The notes beneath the pieces were generated by a model. That model searched no databases. It saw only the letters and a program-made list of their open reading frames with translations, and had not been told where the DNA came from. This document shows, one piece after another, positions 49,533 through 59,100 of a stretch of 64,000 bases of DNA. Position numbers and translations under genes: made by a program. Source of the DNA: Agelas oroides (Eukaryota; Porifera; Demospongiae; Agelasida; Agelasidae); NCBI GenBank assembly GCA_949130485.1, contig OX422183.1, positions 11,692,543 through 11,756,542 of the forward strand, in the 5' to 3' direction. Position 1 is the first letter of the stretch, and every line of letters starts with the position of its first letter.

Positions 49533-50107
49533 GGCTGTCTACAATCACTGGACTAGACTAGTGGACTGGACTGGTGGACTGACACTGAAAATCATTTTTA
49601 TGGTTTCTAAGAAGCCTGTGTAGGGCTGCATGATGCATTATGTTAACCCTAAAACTTTTATACACAGAGGTGAAACATTGTATTGGGTATTGATTGAATT
49701 GCTCACTAATATACATTTGGGCATTACATAGCCTCGTTCCTAGGCACTTGCTTGAAACATCGGGTGAGCTAGTGCCTGGGAACGAGGCTAGAGCATTACA
49801 GTGTAGCTGTAGTATGCTAATATGGTGTAATGATGACCTCTTTCACTGAAGTCAAATTGTTTAGCACTATAACATATGGAATGAGAAATCCATTACATGC
49901 TAGGTGCACCTTCACTAATACTGAAGGCCTAGTAAATTATTTGCTCCAGGACAACGGTATAGCTACAGAGAAGGCTACAGGGTTCCACACAACTCCACAG
50001 ACAAGTGAGTCTCGTTAGAAACCATAAAAAAATGATTTTTAGTGTCAGTCCACCAGTCCAGTCCACCAGTCCAGTCCACTAGTCCAGTCCAGTGACTGTA
50101 GACGGCC
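49533..50107. mobile_element. 575-bp MITE with GGACTGGACT-rich arms and perfect 9-bp TSD
   Basis: Arms of about 85 bp begin GGCTGTCTACAATCACTGG. CGAGCCAGT lies outside both ends (49,524-49,532, 50,108-50,116). Related arm fragments occur at 57,827-57,860 and 63,270-63,313. It carries a further 62-bp hairpin MITE inside. Confidence 0.9.
49729..49790. mobile_element. 62-bp hairpin MITE, TAGCCTCGTTCC family
   Basis: TAGCCTCGTTCCTAGGCACT and its complement are separated by a short loop. The flanks GGGCATTACA and GAGCATTACA agree at 9 of 10. It is the innermost of four nested elements. Confidence 0.85.
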
Positions 50108-50116
50108 CGAGCCAGT

Positions 50117-50913
50117 AGAGAAACTAGAGGCATGTGCCAAATGTACTTTGATTAGCCTAAGATGGTAACAGAGTGACCCACTGTATACAGCCTATATAAA
50201 CAACCCTTACCCTCGGGCTGTGCCCATAATGATACTGTACAAGCTCATTGCTATGTCTGAATATAATAATCCACTTTCATAGCCTATATAGGTCATGCAC
50301 AATGTAGCTGGTACAACAGCTTGCAGCATACGCAATAAAAAAAACACTATGGTAGACAGCTGTACCTGAAACAGCAAAGATGAAATATCCCATGGGCTCG
50401 ACTTGCTCCCAGAAGCATACTCTCTTCACTAGTAGGGCAGCACTGGGGGTGTAGGTTCAAGCCATTATGAGCAAAGTATGGTGGACACTCTGTCTTCTTC
50501 CAGCCACTGCACGCATACCATTTTTAAACCCGTCTTTACGCAGCTCTTTTTAATCTTCAGTACACGAGGCATGGCGCGGACTTTGCGTTTCACCTATGCG
50601 CATTGTATATTGTGCAATTCTATTTGAAGCACACTCTAAGGCGGTCCGTTCTACGTGCGCTGTTCTTGGTTCCTACATAGATAATACTACTTCCGGTAAC
50701 GCGGAGTGGCCGCGTTTATTTACCAATCCCGGTTACGACTCTATTATCTATGGTTCCTATCAAACTTTCACGCGTTTGCAGGACAGCGCATTGTTTGATA
50801 AAAGCTTTTTGAAGAAACCATAAAACGTGGCTTGTAGCCCTTATGAAGCCACTGATTGACCATGTAACCACATTTACTCAGAGCACCATCAAACAATGCA
50901 GTGCTGCAGGCGA

Positions 50914-50948
<35 letters not shown>

Positions 50949-51390
50949 TGGAAACAGGGAAGCTAGAGTACAAGACTACCAAACAGAGAAGCTGGGTACA
51001 AGACTACCAGCTCACTGCTTGATTCTCTCCCACTCCCAAAATGTGGCAAGACGGTAGGTGTTCTGAGCATCACACAGCTGGGCAGACCCTTATCATAAAA
51101 ATGTTATAGTTGTAGGGAAGAGCAAAAAAGATAGCCACATGAATGAGCAACTCATATACTACATGCACGTAACACATACAACACGCATGTAGCACACACT
51201 GTGCATGTCGATACTGACCAGGAACATGTATGTTACATGTATGTTGCATGTATGTTGCATGCATGTTTTTCAAACCAGCACACACGATGTATGAAACATG
51301 CATGTCACATGCAGGTACCTGGTAACAACAACAACAGCATAAAAAAAAAAAGGTTTTGCAGCAGTTAATTTATCTCACTTGAACTTGTGT
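50117..51390. other. Interior of the 3.47-kb element, no gene
   Basis: 50,660-50,760 shows TATCTATGG/CCATAGATA-type inverted words. 51,160-51,310 holds repeated CATGTATGTTGCATG words. The frame at 50,596-50,823 has no recognisable product. Confidence 0.4.
50917..50948. repeat. Poly-C run, 32 bases
   Basis: An uninterrupted C tract inside the 3.47-kb element; the length is likely approximate. Confidence 0.85.
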
Positions 51391-52255
51391 AGGGTCTTGT
51401 GACAGCTTGTCACAACCTTGTGCAAAGATACCAGTTTGTCACCAGGTTGTAACAACCTGGAAACAAACTGACAACCTTGTTTCCAGGTTGTCATAACCTG
51501 GAAACAAGGTTGTTGATAGCATGTTTCTTGTATACAAGCTTGTTACAACCATGTCACATGCTTGTGCAACCTTGTCATTTTTGTATGGGTTGCGACACAA
51601 TTTATCATCACAAGATCTTGCTTACTGCTTTGATGTGCATGCCTCGACAATTTCCCGAATTTTGCTCAAGTGGCTCACTCTTAAGGATATACAATTGCGA
51701 CCTTTGATTATGTGGCCTGAGAGAGAAATCTTAGGAAAACAACACCGGAGTGCTTTAGAGCTGAGTTTGGAGACAAAGTTGCAGTAATAGTTGACTGCTT
51801 TGAGGTGTTTATTGAGCGGCCATCAAATCTCCTTGCTCGATCTTGTACATGGTCCAATTACAAGCATCACAACACCATTAAATTCCTGATTGGTATTACA
51901 CCTCAAGGTGTTGTCTCATTCATTTCTGATGCCTGGGGTGGAAGAGTGAGTGATAAGTACCTGACTGAGCATTGTGGCATGTTGAACTACTTATTGCCTG
52001 GAGATATTGTGCTCGCAGATCGGGGTTTTGATATCTCTGACTCGGTTGGCATGCAACAGGCTCATCTTCATATTCCAGCATTTACAAAGGGTAAAACTCA
52101 ACTGTCTGCCTTGGAAGTAGAACAAACACGTGCAATTGCAAATGTGCGTATTCATGTAGAGAGAGTGATTGGAAATGTTCGTCAAAAATTCTCAATTCTT
52201 CAAGGAACTTTGCCCATCGACATGGTAACTAAAAGAACTGGTGAAGATTGTCCTC

Positions 52256-52392
52256 TTATTGTAATAATGATTGGTTTGCAATCTTATTGTAATAATGATT
52301 GGTTTGCAATCTTATTGTAATAATGATTGGTTTGCAATCTTATTGTAATAATGATTGGTTTGCAATCTTATTGTAATAATGATTGGTTTGCG
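52256..52392. repeat. 28-bp tandem repeat, about 5 copies
   Basis: Units of TTATTGTAATAATGATTGG plus TTTGCAATC repeat almost perfectly at the 3' end of the transposase gene, replacing its last codons. Confidence 0.9.
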
Positions 52393-52418
52393 TGACTGCA
52401 ATAATAATGTCCATGGAA

Positions 52419-54543
52419 TCACACAATGTTAGCTCTTTTTCCCTTCCTTACTAAATTGAACTGTGGAAGTTTTCGACAATCAGGGCAGTACCACTTTCCT
52501 TTTGGAATGTGTTTAATTTTTAAACAGTCCGTATGAAACCACTCAATGGGGCATTGTGGATTGTCGCAAGCAATCATTTCAGTTAATCCATCCTCGGGCT
52601 GTTTGCAATAACAGTAAAGTTTCTTGTTCAGCCCTCCATCTGATGCTGATGTACATGAACTGCACTGCTCACTCAAGCCTCCAGTTTTACTGTTGGTTTG
52701 GAGTGGAGCTGAGGAAGGCCTTGTGTACCACTTGCCAAGAATTTCAGGTAAGACACAAATCCTGAAGAAGTGTGTCACTTTGTCAATGCAGCCAAGCCAG
52801 AATTTACTGTCGGGATAAATCCTTTCAGTGTAGAGGCTTGGACCTGTCTCAGGAAATGTACATACACAAAAGTCACAATATTCCACTTTACATACGAAAA
52901 TCTGTGTCTAAACTTGATAATAGTATGGGATTGTGCAATGTACCTGTTGTGGAAAAGGTGTTCTCGAGATTAAGTGCCCATATTGCAAACGTGATCAACA
53001 CATTGAAGTGACTGCTGCTAGTTGCTTAACCAAAGCAGCAGATGGGTCAGTGAGATCTGTCCAGCCGAACTGACCCATATGCTGCTTTGGTTAAGCAACT
53101 AGCAGCAGTCACTTCAATGTGTTGATCACGTTTGCAATATGGGCACTTAATCTCGAGAACACCTTTTCCACAACAGGTACATTGCACAATCCCATCCGGT
53201 GAGGCACCCAGGTGAGGCCATTCGGGATTAATGACAAGACCACAGTCTACCACAGATATACCAGCATGGCTTTCCTGCCTAACCTTAACAAAGTGTTCTC
53301 TTGCAGCAGCCTCATGTGTGCATCCCCACCGAGTTGCTTTGGTGGTGAACCTGTATGCCTCTGGGTAACAAATGGTTTTCACCAGGCTTTGGGAAGGTAA
53401 TGATGCATTAGTATGACATACTTGCTTCATGCGAGAAGCAGTAACTCTTCCTGCACGATACACATACCACAGTCTGGTGGAGCTCTAGTTTCGAGTTGCT
53501 TCCTCAACAGCTAGCATCATTTCTTCTGTGACACTGATGGAAATTGACTCACAAGCTGATACTAGGTCATTGTAGTCCATAACCAGATACCTAGGATCAA
53601 ACAGCAACTGTAGAGGTTTTGGAAAATTGCTCAGCCTTGACTTAGGAATGTATCTGTTTGCATATTCTGGTATTAAAGAAAGCACTGCAGGCTTTGAGTC
53701 ACATTCTCCTAGAGCTTTGAATAAAGATTTCAGCTCGTTTGCATCAGGAGGTTTTACAACAGGGGATTGAACATTTAAGCTTGAGGAGGGAGAGGCTGAA
53801 GCACAAGCTGAGGAGTTTCCAGCATCATCTATCCTCCTCTTTTTAACTTTAGCAGAGGTAAAGTCTATGTCCTTTATTGGTAAGTATGGTATACTGTTCT
53901 GAAATGTGGGAACAACCCACTGGCATTTTTGTTGTGTGCAGGTAGAAGTTCCATTAATTCTTACTGTTGTTTCTAGAAAGAACAACACAGCTGCCACATG
54001 GGTGCAGACCTCCCCCAGACCTGCCATGCCTGTGCAGTGAGCACAGGATACCTCTCCAGTAGTTTCTGTGATTATCCAGCACATTAGAAGTGGGTCATTG
54101 CACCGTTGTGAGTGCCGTACCTGTAAGAGAAACCAACTCGTGAAGCTACTGTTCCTCCATCTTAGTTATTATGTATTGCATCTCCATACTAAAGAAAAAA
54201 GTGAGCTTACCTTTCCAGTAACAACATATTTGTCTGCAATGTTCCACACATGTACATCTTTAACCCAGCCACTGGTGGACTGGTTGTATGCTTCCAGAGA
54301 TTTATGTGCCTTGAACTGCTTTGCAGTTATATAGCTAGTTTGCAGCACAAGGTCACCAGCTTCAACAGGAGGAAGGCATGCTGACTCTGAGTAGTCCTTT
54401 GCGCTGATGCATAACGGGTCAACGCCCCCGATCAGCTGGAGTTTATTTAAGTACCTCCGTTTGGCTTCCAGCGGAAGCTTCTCCGCATAACTAGATAGTT
54501 TCGACACATCCGCCATTTCATCGTATTCACAGCTGTGCATCAA
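52419..54543 (-). pseudogene. ISL2EU accessory protein: SWIM finger, YqaJ nuclease, PHD finger (broken)
   Basis: Exon 1 runs 54,543 to 54,212; exon 2 begins near 54,121. Order along the protein: an N-terminal region from MMHSCEYDEMADVSK; a SWIM finger (SCAHC...EVCTH, C-x-C...C-x-H, about 54,000-54,050); a linker; a YqaJ exonuclease domain with RAGRVTASRM, the Glu in GCTHEAAAREHF, LGASPDGIV and VLEIKCPY; and a C-terminal C4HC3 PHD finger (LYCYCKQ...WYCPDC, 52,465-52,620). Breaks: TAG at 53,485 in an otherwise open frame, the 125-bp fold-back at 52,925-53,195, and another TAG near 52,914. YqaJ-type alkaline exonucleases are the known partner protein of ISL2EU transposases; the PHD finger suggests chromatin contact, by inference. 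Confidence 0.85.
52925..53195. repeat. 125-bp fold-back (inverted duplication) in the YqaJ gene
   Basis: 52,925-53,049 and 53,071-53,195 are reverse complements with almost no mismatches, separated by 21 bases. The right arm encodes the end of the YqaJ core; the left arm is its inverted copy, pushed in between the codons for DRSH and the following YYQV. Confidence 0.9.
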
Positions 54544-54596
54544 AATGGCCGCTGGTTAAAATTACGTAATTTTTATGACGTCATTGCAATCGCTCT

Positions 54597-54880
54597 ATAC
54601 AAATTAAATGTTAGTATGCGGATAGGTATACGAACTAGTTTACGAATAATTAACGTCCGTGTCCAACGATTTCTGGTAACGCTTGCACGGCTATCAATAC
54701 ATGTGCTACTTGGGCAGACACTGAAAATCATCCAAGGGGAGAAGGGGTTGGTATGCTGGAAAAGCCCATGTATGAGCTCATAGCTATGTTATCTACTTAC
54801 AGTATGTCCACCATACAGTGTATGCTGCATTACACTGCACTTTGGACTTGCTAGCTGACCTGTGGAACTCCCAACAAAGC
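54597..54880. other. Short flank between ISL2EU element and Brambleberry-like exon
   Basis: Contains an in-frame upstream ATG at 54,818 for the next gene. No other feature. Confidence 0.35.
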
Positions 54881-55822
54881 ATGCACAACATCTGCAACTT
54901 TCGAGGGTTTCTCCTCCCATTTCTCTACCTCATACTCCTGCATGTGACACTGTCCACCTTGACTGCAACACAAAACATACCAGCTGTTGGTGTCTACAAC
55001 GATCGTAAGGTCCTGGGTGAGAAGAAACTAAAGGAGATCCAACAGAAGGCAGGTGACAGCCCCTGCTGGAAAGAAGCCATCTCGCAACTCAACTCCACAT
55101 GCAGACTTCTTTCCGATATTGAACAAAGTCGACGCGCAGTTGCATTTGCCAACTGCCACTTGGGGAAATCTGCCCGCCAGACCTACCCTTGCACTGACTC
55201 CATGAGCATTGAAAAATGTACGAAGGATACGGACCCTGTCGGGTTCCAGATGTACACCGAGTTCTTCACCCACACCGGTCACATTTGCTACTTTCTGCAG
55301 AGTGAACTTTGGCAGGAACGCACTGGAAATGTCATCACTCGACTCTCAGACACTTCCGATGAACCCATTGCAAAACTAGAGGAGGCTTTAGAATACCACA
55401 AGGTGATGGATAAGAAGCAAAGTGAGGCTTTGAGCAACCAAGACACCATTCTGGAGCAAGATCAGAAGATTGCATTATCTTTGGGTGAAACTCGAAAGAG
55501 CATGGATCAAGCATTTGGTGACATGGCGGATATGGCGGAGAAACAAAAAGTACTCCTGAGCGAAATGTTTGGAAGTCTTCAGAGCTCAGTTGAAGCCATC
55601 CGCACCCTCATGTCGCTCTTGTTGGTAGAGTTTATTGGCTACGAGACGTTTGCCACCTTTGTCATCTCCTGGCTTGTCATCTTGTTTCTGCTGCAGTTTG
55701 GGTTCAGTCGGTTGAAGCTTCATCTGGTGTTGTTTGCTGATCTGTTTCTTGAGATTGTTATTCGACAATTGTACGGATATTTTGTGTTCAGAGGAGCAGC
55801 GAAATCACCCCCTGACAGTTTG
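54881..55822 (+). CDS. Brambleberry/KAR5/GEX1-type nuclear-fusion protein, large exon
   Basis: From ATG at 54,881 (an earlier in-frame ATG at 54,818 is possible) a hydrophobic signal-like stretch (FLLPFLYLILLHVTL) is followed by the cysteine-rich domain typical of the family: CWKEAISQL, CRLLSDIEQSRRAVAFANC, YPC, then KC, then FFTHTGHICYFLQSELW. A long coiled-coil follows (about residues 155-245), then two or three membrane segments (LLLVEFIGYETFATFVISWL and FGFSRLKLHLVLFADLFL region). The exon ends at TTG|GTGAGT. Known relatives act in nuclear-envelope fusion after fertilisation or mitosis (KAR5 in yeast, GEX1 in plants, Brambleberry in zebrafish). The downstream exon is unclear; the next acceptor at 56,115 belongs by phase to the FN3 gene. 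Confidence 0.8.
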
Positions 55823-56114
55823 GTGAGTTCTTCTGTGTACTATGTGTACATATCTAGTAGTAGTAGTACATTAGTGCACAGTAGATATGCATGTACGTGT
55901 TCCCAGGCCTCCCCTGTTTTCTAATCTTCCATTCACAATATTACATGGAAGTGGAAGAGCGTCGAAAAGTGAAAAATCATTCATCATGTGAGTAGACGTG
56001 AGGTATCCATAGGGGATTCAGTTGCTGCAAATCACAAAACTACTGGTGTTTAGAGATTCATGACAATTGTACCTGCGGTGATTAACAACATGTTTCTTTT
56101 TTCTCTCTTTTCAG

Positions 56115-59100
56115 GACCTCCAACAATACCATTCATCAATGTCACCACCATCGAAACATTGACCTTCTCTTTCTCTGTTGATTTTGGGTCAAGCCCCATC
56201 CGCTTCTTCCTCCTCAACATCACTGAATACCCTAATGGGTCACCAAACACCTTGAATATTTCAGCTGAATCAGATGATACATCAGGAATCATTCAATCAT
56301 TAACAGTGCTCGAAAGGTGGCGGACAATTTCAGCATGTTACATGGAAATGAGACCTTCTAGTCACTTTAACAATCAGGTTGACTATAATTATGTTTGCTG
56401 TGGCAGCAGAAAATGATGTTGGTGTTGGAGAGTTCAGTAATGCAAGCAGCCCTGCATGCCTAGGTGAGCACACATATGTGGTTTTTAGGTAGTTAACTAC
56501 TGAAAGATTTAAAGATTGTTGACACGGTAAGATAGTATCTTCAGGATGGATGCAGAATTTATACTAGCTTGCCATTCATAAAGTAACACCTTGTACGTTT
56601 TAGGGACAGAAATGTCGCAATTATCAAAGACCTGAAATTAACCTGGGAGCCTATTTCCACAACTGAGTGTGAAAGTCGATCTTACTTTCTGCTTCTCATC
56701 TCTATTTCTTATCCATGTCCCACAACTACCTCGACTATGATGGACTGTAATCCAGAAGATGGTAAGCTTGTACCATATATGCAGCTAGTTAACTCATAAT
56801 GAGATTAGTCTAATGACAACATTTATGGTTCCTAAATGCAAGTAACATTGAATGAACTAAATGGGCCCTTGCTAGCAGACAGCCTGTGCATTGCTACTAT
56901 TAGTAAGTGTTGGTTCCTGGGAAACGGTTAATTTCTGTGTGCTTGTATTCACAGTGACAGACTTGGTTAGCCTCATTCCTAAGCTTGCACAGATGTTGCA
57001 GCTTGGTTAATGACGCTAAATGATCTCTCAAACACTGTCTGTTGCACTGTAGAATAATACTAAGAACTGACAAAATATCTACATGTGTACTTGTGTCTGG
57101 TATACTAACCTGCGCCCCTAGTGCAGTAAATGACCAGCTGGGAGTCAATGCATTGGAGCAACCTCTTTGTACTCCACAAATAATTTCTTGTCTCAGTGGG
57201 AACTGGCCTTGTTTTTTTTTTGTTTTTTTCTCGAAGACTAGCTTTTCATATATGTTGCAGTTCAGAAGAACATATTTTGATTGTTGAAAGTATCATATAA
57301 TAAGGGTGGGACCCATACCCGCTGCATCTGATAGTGACATGCCTTATTATGTAAATATGTATGTCTGCTGCTTTACATTCTCGTTTTCACTAAAAACTCT
57401 TTCTCCATTTCCCCTTCAGCACGTGCACTCTATGGCATCATTGCTGGTGTGGTAGGAGGATTGTTGCTAGTGGTCACAATAATCTTAGTGGTGATAGTGA
57501 TCATTGCAGTCAGGAAGAAGAAGAAGAATAAGACAACGGGAAAAATGAGTGAGTAACATTTGACACGATTGACTGACTGCAGATTAACGCAGTAACTGTG
57601 TAACAACAAGCTTCAGTGGCTAGCCATGTTCAATTTGTCAGGGTTGATTCAGAACATGATGTCACTTCTCTAACTCTGCAACTAACTAGTAATGTGTCTT
57701 AAATGATGCCCATTCAGGATGTAACTACTTTATAAGCACTCGACACTTGGGCGCTGTGCACCCTTGTACATAGTAGAAATTTAGTGTTCATGAAAGTAAC
57801 CCTTCTTCTCATTTAAAGTTATAGTCACTATTCAATGGACTGGACTACTAGACTGAACTACTGCACTCATGGAAAATGAATGACGGACAGGGCAGTGATG
57901 CTAAAATACTCTGACTTTAGCCTTGCAAGTTGCACAATTCATGCAAGACAAGCTAAAGTACACACAGCAAAAACAACGGTATGAAGTTCATACCAAAAGA
58001 GTATGATCTTCATCCCAACGAATTTCATACCTATGGTATGAATTGAGCGAGTATGACTTTCATACTTTCAGCGGTGCGTAGTTCATACCGCGGATTGGAG
58101 AAGACGTTCGTCATACCGAAGCTGCGTGTGAACTTCATACCCCGCTGCACGCGATGTTATTAGGTCAAAGGTCAAAAGCGTCGGTGGATGGGAAATCTAT
58201 TTATGCGTTTAAGAAATTTTATATTCTGCATGCAGTATAGTAGTATAGTACAGTGCAGTCGATGCAACGTAGCCATGCAGCAGTGATCCCCGTGTCTCAA
58301 GACAGATTTCTCATGCAGGTAAGTCGATAGCTGATGAGACATTCTGTTGAAAATTTGGATTTATCTGTGTACCTACTTAGGGGTGGATGGGAATTGTGCT
58401 AAACATGCATGGTTCATTTGCTATACACTAGCAAATGCAATGAATGTTCCCATGCTTCCATCCTCCCACAAGGGTTGTCATTTTTATGGGCACCATAGTC
58501 ACAGTAGCAACTCAAGTTAGACTAGAAACTGTATATAAACTACAATTTCCCATTCCAGTCCAGTACACATGCAGTGTGCCAGAGTTACAAACCAATTTGA
58601 TATTATGAATGTACAGGTAGAGTGGAGTTGATTGATACCTAGTTTGACCTATTTGAAGTAGTTTTGGTCTCGTAGGTTTGAAAAAGCTAAGGCAATTGAC
58701 CATCGAGTTGATATTCGGTTGGGTGTAAACTACAATTTCCCGTTCCAGTCCAGCACACAGTGTGCCAGACTTACAAACCAATTTGATATTATGAATGTAC
58801 TGGTAGAGTGGAGTTGATTGATACCCAGTTTGTCCTATTTGAAGTAGTTTTGGTCTCATAGGTTTGAAAAAGCTAAGGCGATTGAGCATGGAGTTGAATT
58901 CGGTTGGGTGTAAACTACAATTTCCCATTCCAGTCCAGCACACAGTGTGCCAGAGTTACAAACCAATTTGATATTATGAATGTACTGGTAGAGTGGAGTT
59001 GATTGATACATAGTTTGTCCTATTTGAAGTAGTTTTGGTCTCATAGGTTTGAAAAAGCTAAGGCGATTGAGCATCGAGTTGAATTCGGTTGGGTGTAAAC

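Larger units (their letters stand above)
48117..51589. mobile_element. 3.47-kb DNA element inserted in the transposase, TT flanks
   Basis: The ends CCCATACAGAAATAACAAGC and, complemented, CCCATACAAAAATGACAAGG are inverted. TT flanks both ends, and removing the element with one TT restores the transposase frame exactly. Subterminal zones (48,130-48,350 and 51,390-51,580) are packed with short ACAACCTTGTCA/CAAGGTTGT words in both orientations. No transposase gene is found inside; a 660-bp and a 575-bp element are nested within. Confidence 0.85.
47401..52250 (+). pseudogene. ISL2EU THAP-DDE transposase, split by a 3.47-kb insertion
   Basis: The frame begins [18 protein letters not shown], a THAP zinc finger with C-x4-C and, later, VCSRHF as C-x2-H. 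A TGA at 47,500 interrupts it, with the same frame continuing to 48,116. A coiled-coil follows (about 47,870-47,950), then the helix-turn-helix of DDE_Tnp_4-type transposases, cut after ALLK by the element at 48,117-51,589. Coding resumes LRHNLSSQDLAY at 51,590. One base is missing near 51,730. The catalytic core shows D in [10 protein letters not shown] in VLADRGFD and E in HVERVIGN. The C-terminus runs into a 28-bp tandem repeat. Known role of the family: cut-and-paste transposition. This copy cannot make the protein. Confidence 0.85.
47293..54596 (+). mobile_element. ISL2EU-type transposon (PIF/Harbinger-related), 7.3 kb with nested insertions
   Basis: The terminal repeats AGAGCGATTGCA at the left and TGCAATCGCT...CT at the right are inverted, and TGACGTCA-type palindromes follow each end (47,306 and 54,577). 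AT flanks both sides (47,291-47,292 and 54,597-54,598). It encodes two convergent proteins: a THAP-DDE transposase (+) and a YqaJ-nuclease protein (-). That pairing is the hallmark of ISL2EU/IS4EU elements. Without the 3.47-kb insertion the element would be about 3.8 kb. Both genes are broken. Confidence 0.9.

Noticed and set aside
55823-56463. Fusion of the Brambleberry-like exon with the FN3 exon at 56,115
   Set aside because: The first exon ends in phase 0, but the FN3 frame needs a phase-1 join; a direct splice would hit a stop after 15 codons.
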